Part shown: positions 7,564 to 14,742 of the stretch, in pieces
How the letters are laid out: each line of letters starts with the position of its first letter
How positions within the stretch are numbered: position 1 is the stretch's first letter
Assembly (NCBI GenBank): GCA_028280025.1
Contig: JANQMO010000042.1
Coordinates: 1-58,078, forward strand
Origin: Chlorobium sp.
GTDB lineage: Bacteria > Bacteroidota > Chlorobiia > Chlorobiales > Chlorobiaceae
Direction: 5' to 3'
Length of the DNA: 58,078 bases
The notes under the pieces: model-generated
Told to the model about the DNA's origin: nothing
The model's database searches: none
The model's input: the letters and a program-made list of their open reading frames with translations, nothing else
Program-made: the position numbers and the translations under genes

Positions 7564-8366
7564 TTGATTTTACCGAGTCACAGCTTGAACGTTACAGCCG
7601 CCATATCCTGCTCGACTCAGTCGGGGTCGAAGGGCAGCAGAAACTTCTTGGTTCCAGAGTGCTGATCGTCGGTGCAGGAGGGCTTGGCGCGCCGGCGGCC
7701 ATGTATTGCGCGGCAGCCGGGATCGGAACGATCGGCATTGTCGATGCCGATGCGGTCGAGGTTTCCAATCTTCAGCGGCAGATCATTCATTTTACGGACG
7801 ACCTCGGGTCGGCAAAAGTGTCCTCCGCCAGAGAAAAGATGGAAGCGATAAATCCTGATGTAACTGTCGAGCCCGTAAAAGCTTTTGTTAATGCGTCGAA
7901 TATCGTTGATATCATCGAGGGCTATGATTTCGTTATCGACGGCACCGACAATTTCGCGACCAAATTTCTCATCAACGACGCCTGTGTGATGCAGGGCATT
8001 CCCTTTTCTCACGGCGGGATCCTGAGGTTCAACGGTCAGACCATGACTGTTTTGCCGAAAGAAAGTGCCTGTTATCGCTGCGTGTTCCATAAACCTCCGC
8101 CGAAAAACATGATCCCGACCTGTTCCGAAGCGGGTGTGCTGGGCGCGGTGGCCGGAATGCTCGGTACGGTACAGGCCGCCGAGGCATTGAAATATATCAC
8201 CGGAGCCGGGGACGTTCTGGCTGACGCATTGCTTACCTTCGATGCGCTGCCTATGAATTTCAGGAAGGTGAGGCTGAAACGAAACCCGAATTGCGCGGTC
8301 TGTTCCGAGCGTCCTTCCATTACCGAATTGCGTGATGAGGAGCAGGCGGCTTGTGATTTGAAATAA
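7560..8366 (+). CDS. ThiF/MoeB/HcyF-like sulfur-carrier adenylyltransferase (E1-like)
   Basis: The 268-residue protein begins with the YSRHILLDSVGVEGQQKL region of MoeB/ThiF proteins. It has the nucleotide-binding motif VLIVGAGGLGAPAAMYCAAA, the acidic IVDADAVEVSNLQRQ region, the IDGTDNFATKFLINDAC segment and two Cys pairs for zinc (CYRC and CAVC). A PTCSEAGVLG segment carries a cysteine at the usual sulfur-transfer position. It should adenylate the C-terminal glycine of the trimmed carrier protein. It is coupled to the MetY-like gene by a four-base overlap and is followed by the nested transposon-like insertion. Confidence 0.88.
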   Translation: MIDFTESQLERYSRHILLDSVGVEGQQKLLGSRVLIVGAGGLGAPAAMYCAAAGIGTIGIVDADAVEVSNLQRQIIHFTDDLGSAKVSSAREKMEAINPDVTVEPVKAFVNASNIVDIIEGYDFVIDGTDNFATKFLINDACVMQGIPFSHGGILRFNGQTMTVLPKESACYRCVFHKPPPKNMIPTCSEAGVLGAVAGMLGTVQAAEALKYITGAGDVLADALLTFDALPMNFRKVRLKRNPNCAVCSERPSITELRDEEQAACDLK

Positions 8367-8695
8367 GGGCACCTTTATTAATTGTCGTGAGTTCCGATTG
8401 CATCGGGATACAAAAGGCGGACGGAGTCCCGATAGAATCGGGAGAGTGAGGCTGTCTCAAAAGCAAAAATTTACGATTGTAAGCCGCCACGAATACGTTG
8501 TCAGTTGAGAGTCATGCCGCACTTGATGCGGCATCCATACTGACGTTGGCGGGAAGATGGATCCCCGGGTCAAGCCCGAGGATGACTATAAAAAGACAAG
8601 ATGCATGACTTATGAGATGGTCTCATGAGGATTTCGATCCCGACAGGTCGGGACAACGACGTAATCATGGTGCGCAACAAATTAATAGAGGTGCC
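8366..8695 (-). repeat. Miniature inverted-repeat element B (family 1), interrupted by a second element
   Basis: The left end reads AGGGCACCTTTATTAATTG and the right end reads CAAATTAATAGAGGTGCCC, so the ends are inverted repeats of each other. They are also copies of the ends of element A at 5029-5170, here in reverse orientation. The interior is split by the family 2 element at 8448-8624. The right half keeps the shared GTAATCATGGTGCGC word. This accounts for almost the whole gap between thiF and the JAMM gene. Confidence 0.7.
8448..8624 (+). repeat. Miniature inverted-repeat element (family 2, copy 1) nested in element B
   Basis: The 177-bp element starts GAGGCTGTCTCAAAAG and ends with the imperfect inverted copy CTTATGAGATGGTCTC. 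It has no open frame. The inner sequence includes a GCCGCA/TGCGGC palindrome and GGGTCAAGCCCGAGG. A second copy lies inverted at 35489-35728. Ends of this type are common in IS elements and their non-autonomous derivatives; the parental transposase is not in the window. Confidence 0.75.
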
Positions 8696-8722
8696 CGACT
8701 ACTCGAAAAGGAGAAAGAGAAT

Positions 8723-9148
8723 ATGGAAATGTGCAAAAGCGTCTATGAAAAGATCATCGGGCATGCCCGCCGGGAGATGCCCCTGGAAGCATGCGGGTAT
8801 CTGGGCGGCAATGGCGGAACGGCCCTCGATGCTTATTCTCTGACGAACATTGACAAGTCGGGCGAACATTTCTCTTTCGATCCGAAAGAGCAGTTTGAGG
8901 CAGTGCGTGCAATGCGAAAGAAGAAACAGCGTGCGGTTGCCGTCTATCACAGTCATCCTGAAACACCGGCACGGCCGTCGCAGGAGGATATCCGGCTTGC
9001 ATTCGATCCGGAAATCATTCATGTGATTGTTTCTCTCGCTGCCGCCGAACCAGAGGTCAGGGCATTCAGGATCGTAAAGAAAGAGGTTACCGAAGAGCCT
9101 CTTGTGGTAATTGAAGGATTGCGTAACGAACCGGAAAACCAGGAATAG
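8723..9148 (+). CDS. JAMM/Mov34 (M67) metalloprotease, Mec+/HcyD-like
   Basis: The 141-residue protein carries a complete JAMM site: Glu22 in MPLEACGYL, then His76 and His78 in YHSHPETPARPSQED, Ser86 and Asp89. Mec+ in Mycobacterium and HcyD in Wolinella, both in this family, trim the masked tail of the sulfur carrier or release the amino acid from it. The start ATG at 8723 follows an AAAAGGAG ribosome site that lies just outside the inserted element B, so translation was preserved. Two bases separate it from the DsrE2 gene. Confidence 0.88.
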   Translation: MEMCKSVYEKIIGHARREMPLEACGYLGGNGGTALDAYSLTNIDKSGEHFSFDPKEQFEAVRAMRKKKQRAVAVYHSHPETPARPSQEDIRLAFDPEIIHVIVSLAAAEPEVRAFRIVKKEVTEEPLVVIEGLRNEPENQE

Positions 9149-9150
9149 CA

Positions 9151-9627
9151 ATGGAACGAAAAAAGCTCTCGATAGTATGTTTCAGCGGTGATTTTGACAA
9201 AGCGATTGCTGCATTTACCCTCGCCACAGGCGCTGCTGCCGTGAACTGGGAAGTGAAGATGTTTTTCACCTTCTGGGGGCTGAACGTCCTGAAGAAAAAA
9301 ACAGGACGGTCGTGGATAGGCAGCGGGCTCCTTGCTCGAGTGTTCAACTTCCTCATGGGAGGAAAAAGCACTCTTCCCCTGAGCCGGCTCAATTTCGGCG
9401 GAGCAAGCCCGGTTTTGATGACCGGGATGATGATGAAAAATAACGTGGCAACCCTCGATGAAATGATCGTGGCGGCAAAAGAGCTTGATATCGATTTTGT
9501 CGCCTGCGAGATGGCAATGCATATTCTCGGCATCAAAAAGGATGATCTTGACGACCACGTGCAGAGCGTTGCAGGCGTCGCCACTTTCCTCGACGCTTCG
9601 AAGGATGGACATATTCTTTTTATATAA
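9151..9627 (+). CDS. DsrE2-like (DsrE/DsrF/DsrH superfamily) sulfur-trafficking protein
   Basis: The 158-residue protein has the DsrE2 look: SIVCFSGDFDKAIAAFTLA at the N-terminus, a hydrophobic WEVKMFFTFWGLNVLKK segment and DIDFVACEMAMHILGI with the conserved cysteine near residue 118. DsrE-type proteins hand persulfide sulfur between carriers, often TusA. It follows the JAMM gene by two bases and precedes a TusA-like gene, so sulfur delivery into the thiocarboxylate pathway is a reasonable inference. The 130 bases after it contain no further gene. Confidence 0.82.
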   Translation: MERKKLSIVCFSGDFDKAIAAFTLATGAAAVNWEVKMFFTFWGLNVLKKKTGRSWIGSGLLARVFNFLMGGKSTLPLSRLNFGGASPVLMTGMMMKNNVATLDEMIVAAKELDIDFVACEMAMHILGIKKDDLDDHVQSVAGVATFLDASKDGHILFI

Positions 9628-9757
9628 ACCCCGGACCGGGCGGATGTTCGGGCTTCCTGCTGCGCTGAGAGGGCAAGGCGGAAAGGTCGAAAAAAGAGCT
9701 TGACAGCCGGATGGCAGTATAGCCGTGTGTCAATGTAAATCAAGGAGGATATTTTCC

Positions 9758-9976
9758 GTGGAACACTCAATAGATATTACAAAAGAACGTTGCCCCATGA
9801 CCATGGTCAAGGTGAAACTGAAACTCTCCCGGATGGCCGATGGCGATATCCTCGATGTGCTGCTGACGGAAGGCGAACCCCTCGAAAGCGTTCCTCGGAC
9901 TGCCAAAGAGCAGGGGCATCATATCGAGGAAATCAGAAAAGAGGGAGAGTTTTACCACGTGGTCATCAGGAAGTGA
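9758..9976 (+). CDS. TusA-family sulfur-transfer protein
   Basis: The 72-residue protein begins MEHSIDITKERCPMTMVKVK, with the single TusA cysteine at residue 12, and ends with the LESVPRTAKEQGHHIEEI pattern. The usual CPxP motif is CPMT here, a variant I associate with TusA-like proteins of sulfur-metabolism clusters. GTG 9758 is chosen because AAGGAGG lies at the right distance upstream (9742-9748); an upstream in-frame ATG lacks such a site. It probably exchanges persulfide with the DsrE2 protein and closes the sulfur operon. Confidence 0.8.
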   Translation: MEHSIDITKERCPMTMVKVKLKLSRMADGDILDVLLTEGEPLESVPRTAKEQGHHIEEIRKEGEFYHVVIRK

Positions 9977-10096
9977 AGAACCCGGGATTGGCTTGTGATT
10001 TTTGTCGACAGCCCACCATAATACGTCAACAATACATCTAATAAAGGTGTTTTTTGTAAAAAATGCTTTTTGAGTTTGGAAATAATGTCCCCTGAC
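9977..10096. other. Spacer between tusA-like gene and the tandem-repeat region
   Basis: About 120 bases without a gene or clear terminator. The whole gap from 9977 to 10300 also contains the tandem repeats and palindrome listed separately. Confidence 0.4.
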
Positions 10097-10156
10097 TGTT
10101 AAGTTAACGATTGTTAAGTTAACGATCGTTAATTTTGCAATCGTTAATTTTACGAT
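10097..10156 (+). repeat. Four 15-bp tandem repeats upstream of the cytochrome-porin gene
   Basis: Two exact copies of TGTTAAGTTAACGAT (10097-10111 and 10112-10126) are followed by CGTTAATTTTGCAAT (10127-10141) and CGTTAATTTTACGAT (10142-10156). The first two units contain the palindrome GTTAAGTTAAC. The array ends about 145 bases before the start codon of the Cyc2-like gene, so it may be a regulator-binding array. It is too short and spacerless to be a CRISPR. Confidence 0.8.
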
Positions 10157-10181
10157 CGCTGTTTTTTTTTTGATCGTCGGC

Positions 10182-10195
10182 TTAACAATTGTTAA
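10182..10195. promoter_or_regulatory. Perfect palindrome TTAACAATTGTTAA, candidate operator
   Basis: This 14-bp perfect palindrome lies 26 bases after the tandem repeats and shares the GTTAA half-site with them. It sits about 105 bases before the cytochrome-porin start. A regulator binding GTTAA/TTAAC half-sites is inferred, not shown. Confidence 0.45.
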
Positions 10196-10300
10196 TGTCT
10201 GGGCGGACATTTTAGTATATGTCCTATCCCCTATCCCTTGCATTAACATCGTTTTGTTCTTTAACACAAGCGTAACACAATCCCTGGGGAGGATCAACTC

Positions 10301-11485
10301 ATGAAAAAAGTATTATTTGCAATACTGGCTTCAGTCTTTGTCGTGCCCATTTTGTTCTGGAGTACGGATGTTTCGGCTCAGCCGAACTTTGCACGTAAGT
10401 ACGGGACATCCTGTGCTACCTGCCACTCAGGCTTTCCGACAACAAACTCATTCGGAGAAGCATTCAAGGCCAACGGCTACCGGTGGCCGGGCGGAGAAGA
10501 TCAGGCAAAGACCAAGATCGAGGAAACTGAAATGGGGGCACAGGCCTATAAACAAACCTTTCCCAATTCGTACTGGCCGTCAGACATTCCAAGCATTGCC
10601 CCATTTGCCGTGTGGCTGAGAGGGGATCTCCTGGAATGGGAGGAAGAGGTGACAAAAGCTGACAGTAGTGTCGAAGAGGAAGTGTTGGACTGGGGAGGGC
10701 CGGCAACCGGTAGTATTCTGGTTGGCGGAACGTTAGGAGACAATCTGGGTGTTCTGGCTGTCATGTCGGCAAGGAGGGGTGATTTCACAACCAGTTTGAG
10801 AGCACTCTGGACATTTGCGCCAGGTGTCGTTCTGTCTCTCGGTAACGCGAACAGTTTTTTTCTGCGACGCGGCGGGGTTTTTCCATCTCCGGGTACAGGA
10901 GTTGAGATGAATATCGTCCGTGGTCAGGAAGGCGGTTATAATATCCTTGGTGGCGTGTCGAATGCAGACGGTTCCGACGGCAAGCACCTGACCGACGCAC
11001 GATACGTTCGTGCAAAATACAAATTCGGGGGCTCAGGTCTGCTGAGTGGCGCCGGAGGTACAATGGGTAATCCCTATGTCGGTCTGGACAACCATATTGA
11101 GATCGAAGGGAGTTTTTTCCAGTATGCTGACGATGCTATACCCATGGGCGGTAATTTTGCAGGTGAGTCGACTTTCTATGGTGCCGATCTCAGCGGTAGT
11201 TACGGAAGCTTTTTCGGCGGCGTCGCTTTCAGCAGGATGCATGATCTCGATATGATCAACGTACGGGCAGATGCAGGATACTTTTTCTATCCGTGGCTGA
11301 GAGGTAATGTCAGTTACAGAAGCTTCAGGGACGGGGAAAATCCAAGTCTTTCAGGGGGGCTTACGGCCCATATCAGGCCCAACGTTTCCATCGGGGCAGC
11401 GTATTCGCATCCTACAAAGAGTCTTGCTCCCAGTGGTGACGAGAACCAGGACAGTTTCGCTCTGAGTGTCGGAGCGGCTTTCTGA
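10301..11485 (+). CDS. Cyc2-like fused monohaem cytochrome c-porin (outer membrane)
   Basis: The 394-residue protein has a signal peptide ending near SAQ (residue 27). One haem c site, CATCH, lies at residues 38-42 in the stretch FARKYGTSCATCHSGFPTTN, followed by NGYRW. The remaining ~330 residues look like an outer-membrane beta barrel: alternating aromatic/glycine strands and a terminal phenylalanine (SVGAAF). A monohaem domain fused N-terminally to a porin is the plan of Cyc2, the outer-membrane iron oxidase of iron-oxidising bacteria, of which Chlorobiota relatives are known. GGGGAGGA precedes the ATG. It likely moves electrons across the outer membrane; substrate (iron, a solid or a partner cell) is not determined. 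A different haem-porin is the alternative. Confidence 0.65.
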   Translation: MKKVLFAILASVFVVPILFWSTDVSAQPNFARKYGTSCATCHSGFPTTNSFGEAFKANGYRWPGGEDQAKTKIEETEMGAQAYKQTFPNSYWPSDIPSIAPFAVWLRGDLLEWEEEVTKADSSVEEEVLDWGGPATGSILVGGTLGDNLGVLAVMSARRGDFTTSLRALWTFAPGVVLSLGNANSFFLRRGGVFPSPGTGVEMNIVRGQEGGYNILGGVSNADGSDGKHLTDARYVRAKYKFGGSGLLSGAGGTMGNPYVGLDNHIEIEGSFFQYADDAIPMGGNFAGESTFYGADLSGSYGSFFGGVAFSRMHDLDMINVRADAGYFFYPWLRGNVSYRSFRDGENPSLSGGLTAHIRPNVSIGAAYSHPTKSLAPSGDENQDSFALSVGAAF

Positions 11486-11533
11486 TGACGCGGTCATCAG
11501 TCATTAGTATATATGATGGTAGTTGTTGCTGGT

Positions 11534-11608
11534 CAGGCCTGTACAATTCAAGGCTCATCGTTTTTTCTCCGTTTGCTCGTTGAGCTCTGGAGGACAGGCC
11601 TGTTTTTT
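11534..11608 (+). terminator. Probable rho-independent terminator of the cytochrome-porin gene
   Basis: CAGGCCTGT at 11534-11542 and ACAGGCCTG at 11594-11602 form a long-range stem, with GGCTC/GAGCTC able to pair inside, followed directly by six T residues (11603-11608). It lies 49 bases after the stop codon. The loop is long for a classical terminator, so confidence is moderate. Confidence 0.5.
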
Positions 11609-12103
11609 CGGGAACAATGTTGTCATATTGTGTTTTCAGTTTTCTATTCATTGAAAATGAGTATTGCGGATGGAACAGACAGATTTCCTGAAATGCTGTC
11701 GAGTTGGTTTTTTTTAGGTCTGGCTTTGATAATGACGATGCAGTGACGTTGCAAGGTGAATTGCGTGATTGAGAGTTATCCCCCCCGTAAGAGAAAGACG
11801 ATTTTGGCCGGAAACCGATTCCGAGAGGCTTTGTTTGGGTTTCTCTGCGTTTCGTGTTGCTAGGACAAGGCTGTTGGTCTGTTGTGTCCTGCCTGTTCAA
11901 ATAAACTGGAATTGTCCGGGCAGAGAAGTCGTCATTAGTGATGCTTCAAAAAAGATATCCGGAAACCGGAAAGAAAATTCAGAGCCCAAGCTCTGTTCAG
12001 GCCGGTATTTTCAATCCAAAAGGGAAGAGAGAATGACACTACACTCAAGGTGTTTACCCGGCTTGCGTTTTGAGGTCAGCAACGATCATAAGTCAAATGC
12101 AGC
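11609..12103. other. Non-coding stretch before the Rieske gene
   Basis: No frame here has coding character; short open frames in it lack ribosome sites and family resemblance. It must contain the promoter of the bc-type operon if the hairpin at 11534-11608 terminates transcription. I can name no promoter boxes with confidence. Confidence 0.4.
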
Positions 12104-12655
12104 ATGAATGACAATGAACTGACAACCGGGCAGGTGCCGGAAAAAGAAGTATGGGGAGATAAAGCCGAAAAACGCAGGAATGTTCTCAAAGTGATCGGCT
12201 GGAGTGGTATCGGTGTCTTTATCACCGTTAATCTCGCGGCGTTTGTCCGGTTTATGTATCCAAGGGTTCTGTTCGAGCCGCCGACGAGGTTCAAGGTAGG
12301 CAAGCCGGGCGATTATCCGCCGGGGCAGGTCAATACGCAGTTCATAAACAAATACGGTACATGGATAGTCAGGCAGGGTGACGGGTCTTTTTTTGCGATG
12401 GAAGCAAAGTGCACCCATCTTGGGTGCACTCCCAATTGGCTCGAGTCACAGAATAAATTCAAGTGTCCATGCCATGGGAGCGGGTATTACATCTCGGGGT
12501 TTAATTTCGAGGGACCGGCACCGAGGCCGATGGACAGGTTTAAAATCAGCATCGCGGAGGACGGACAATTGCTTGTAGACAAAAGCATCAAGTTCAAAGG
12601 TGTTCCGGGTAAAGAATCAAATCAGATGTATCCTCAGAGCCTTCTGAGGGTATAA
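12104..12655 (+). CDS. Rieske [2Fe-2S] protein of a cytochrome bc-type complex
   Basis: The 183-residue protein has one N-terminal membrane anchor at about residues 29-50 and a Rieske domain with CTHLGC (Cys103, His105, Cys108) and CPCHGSGY (Cys121, Cys123, His124). Cys103, His105, Cys121 and His124 bind the cluster, while Cys108 and Cys123 should form the stabilising disulfide. Rieske proteins take one electron from quinol at the Qo site. It is the first gene of a tight rightward unit with ferredoxin, cytochrome b6-like and subunit IV-like genes. No Tat twin-arginine motif is obvious; the N-terminus has AEKRRNVLKVIG, which could be a weak one. Confidence 0.9.
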   Translation: MNDNELTTGQVPEKEVWGDKAEKRRNVLKVIGWSGIGVFITVNLAAFVRFMYPRVLFEPPTRFKVGKPGDYPPGQVNTQFINKYGTWIVRQGDGSFFAMEAKCTHLGCTPNWLESQNKFKCPCHGSGYYISGFNFEGPAPRPMDRFKISIAEDGQLLVDKSIKFKGVPGKESNQMYPQSLLRV

Positions 12656-12673
12656 ACAGGGGGTCTCTCTCAG

Positions 12674-12976
12674 GTGGAAGGCGTTTTTCATACTGAAAAA
12701 AGCGTTAAAAAAAAGGCTGTAGCGGAAATCAGAACGGAACTGTGTACAGGCTGTGGAATCTGCGCTTCGGTCTGTCCGGTTTCATGTATTGATGTTCTCA
12801 GTACCGGCTTGAATTTCAACGGCTCTGCTCACGTAAACCGCGAGCTCTGTACCGGTTGTAATTTTTGCGCCGTTGACTGTCCCTGGGAGGCAATAGCTAT
12901 GGTGAACCCTGACGGGTCTGAAAAGGCGTTTGACATCTGCTCGAAACAGGTGAAAAAAATGCGGGGCTATGCGTGA
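12674..12976 (+). CDS. 2[4Fe-4S] ferredoxin encoded inside the bc-type operon
   Basis: The 100-residue protein has two complete cluster motifs, CTGCGICASVCPVSC and CTGCNFCAVDCPWEA, each with the Cys-x2-Cys-x2-Cys-x3-Cys pattern. No membrane segment or signal is visible, so it should be on the cytoplasmic side. Start is GTG 12674. It lies 18 bases after the Rieske stop and 37 bases before the cytochrome b gene. A ferredoxin is not a standard bc or b6f subunit. Here it may link the complex to cytoplasmic low-potential carriers, which is inferred from position only. Confidence 0.85.
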   Translation: MEGVFHTEKSVKKKAVAEIRTELCTGCGICASVCPVSCIDVLSTGLNFNGSAHVNRELCTGCNFCAVDCPWEAIAMVNPDGSEKAFDICSKQVKKMRGYA

Positions 12977-13013
12977 CCCGGGCTCCGGTGAATGAAAAGG
13001 CGGGAAGAAAACA

Positions 13014-13775
13014 ATGAGCATGCTTGACAGGATCAAAAAGTCTGTGATCTGGAAATCGATTTTCAGGCGGGATTACAAGAATACCCCGAGGAATCGCGCG
13101 CTTGCGATTTTCGGCAATATTTTCATGCACCTGCATCCGGTAAAGGTGCGCGAAAGTGCTTTGAAGCTCAGGTTTACCTGGGGAATGGGGGGGATTTCTC
13201 TCTTTTCATTTATCATCCTGACGGTTACAGGTTTTCTTCTGATGTTTTACTATCACCCCTCGGTTGAGAAAGCCTACTGGGATATAAAGGACCTGGAATT
13301 CCAGGTTCCCTATGGAATCTTTCTGAGAAATCTCCACCGGTGGGCCGGGCATTTCATGGTCATTGTTGTCTGGCTGCACATGTTTCGCGTTTTCATGACC
13401 GGTTCATACAAATCGCCGAGGCAGTTCAACTGGGCAATCGGAGTGATACTGCTTGTGCTGACCATGCTCCTTAGCTTTACCGGTTATCTTCTGCCCTGGG
13501 ATCAACTCGGTTACTGGGCAATAGTTGTCGGGACAAACATGGCGGCAGGCACACCCCTCTTGGGCTTTGAAGGGCCTTTCAGTGAATATCTCGGCATCAC
13601 TCCCTACAACGATGTCCGCTTCGCGATACTCGGGGGATCGACTGTAGGCGGGAACGCGCTGCTCAGGTCTTACGTATGGCACTGTGTGGTACTTCCGCTT
13701 GTGGCGGTGGTCCTGATGGCGGTGCATTTCTGGCGGGTACGAAAGGATGGAGGTATTTCAGGTCCTCATTCATGA
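13014..13775 (+). CDS. Cytochrome b6-like subunit (PetB/QcrB N-terminal type)
   Basis: The 253-residue protein has four predicted membrane helices and the bis-histidine pairs His108/His122 (HRWAGHFMVIVVWLH) and His223/His238 (WHCVVLPLVAVVLMAVH). The 14- and 15-residue spacings are b6-like. The motif YLLPWDQLGYWA matches the Qo region. The cysteine that binds haem ci in cytochrome b6f is replaced by glycine (TWGMGG where b6 has YCLGG), so that extra haem is probably absent. The N-terminal extension of about 45 residues before the first helix is longer than in plant b6. Confidence 0.9.
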   Translation: MSMLDRIKKSVIWKSIFRRDYKNTPRNRALAIFGNIFMHLHPVKVRESALKLRFTWGMGGISLFSFIILTVTGFLLMFYYHPSVEKAYWDIKDLEFQVPYGIFLRNLHRWAGHFMVIVVWLHMFRVFMTGSYKSPRQFNWAIGVILLVLTMLLSFTGYLLPWDQLGYWAIVVGTNMAAGTPLLGFEGPFSEYLGITPYNDVRFAILGGSTVGGNALLRSYVWHCVVLPLVAVVLMAVHFWRVRKDGGISGPHS

Positions 13776-13811
13776 TGCATTTCAAACAACGTGTAACTTC
13801 CCGGACTTATA

Positions 13812-14696
13812 ATGAGCCCATTTATTGAGATAATATCGGCACCGGACAATATCGCGATTGTCATGATGATTCTCATGGTAATCTTTTTCACCGTTTGGGC
13901 CTTTCTGCAAGCATTCAGAAATGATGCGATGAGGAGAAAAGGCGAGAGGATCGAAGGGGAAGGAGACGGTAAAACCGATAGCTGGAAGCCTCTTGTCAGG
14001 ATCGAGTTTGTTATTGCGTTGATTGTTTTTATCGGGCTTACGTTCTGGTCTCTCGTCGTCGATGCACCGCTTGAGGAACTGGCAAGTCCGACCCTGACAC
14101 CAAACCCCGCAAAAGCACCCTGGTACTTTCTCGGACTTCAGGAAATGCTCGTCTATTTCGACCCCTGGATAGCGGGTGTGGTGCTGCCCACGCTGATCAT
14201 TATCGGCTTGATCGCCATTCCCTACATAGACAACAACCCGAAAGGCAACGGTTACTACACGTTTGCCGAAAGAAAATGGGCCATATTGATTTTCTGTTTC
14301 GGGTTTTTGGCGCTCTGGATTCTGCTGATCGTTATCGGGGTTTTTTTCAGGGGGCCCGGTTGGTTATGGTTCTGGCCGTGGGAGGCCTGGGATCACCATA
14401 GAGTTATCTATGAAGGCACTACGGATCTTACAAATCTTGTAGGCATAGATTCAAGATCAGGCTTGGGGTTTTTTATCGGAGGAGGTCTTGTGACCTTCTA
14501 TTACGCTTTGGGCATGCTCCTTCCGTACCTGTACTGGAAAAAGAGGAATTCCGAGTTTCTTAAGGATTTGGGGGTGCTCCCCTATGTAACGATCTCTTTT
14601 TTGTTCTGGACGATGCTCGCCCTGCCGATAAAGATGTTTCTGCGTCTTGTGCTTCTGGTCAAGTACGTCTGGGTAACGCCATGGTTCAACATTTGA
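13812..14696 (+). CDS. Cytochrome b subunit IV-like protein (C-terminal half of cytochrome b) with extra helices
   Basis: The 294-residue membrane protein has about six hydrophobic helices, against three in subunit IV of b6f. The quinol-site motif appears as KAPWYFLGLQE (APWY at 102-105) instead of PEWY, a variant found in menaquinol-oxidising bc complexes of anaerobic or metal-using bacteria. The FDPWIAGVVLPTLIIIGL stretch follows. The gene starts 36 bases after the b6-like gene and belongs to the same unit. The loss of the glutamate of PEWY suggests a different proton route at the Qo site. Confidence 0.85.
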   Translation: MSPFIEIISAPDNIAIVMMILMVIFFTVWAFLQAFRNDAMRRKGERIEGEGDGKTDSWKPLVRIEFVIALIVFIGLTFWSLVVDAPLEELASPTLTPNPAKAPWYFLGLQEMLVYFDPWIAGVVLPTLIIIGLIAIPYIDNNPKGNGYYTFAERKWAILIFCFGFLALWILLIVIGVFFRGPGWLWFWPWEAWDHHRVIYEGTTDLTNLVGIDSRSGLGFFIGGGLVTFYYALGMLLPYLYWKKRNSEFLKDLGVLPYVTISFLFWTMLALPIKMFLRLVLLVKYVWVTPWFNI

Positions 14697-14742
14697 AGCA
14701 TGACGGATTGATGCACCGAGTAATGTTTTTAGACGGAAAAGT

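Noticed and set aside
10097..10156. CRISPR array
   Set aside because: Units are 15 bp with no spacers between them and no cas genes nearby.
11513..11746. 77-residue frame after the cytochrome-porin
   Set aside because: It runs across the likely terminator hairpin and has no ribosome site or family resemblance.
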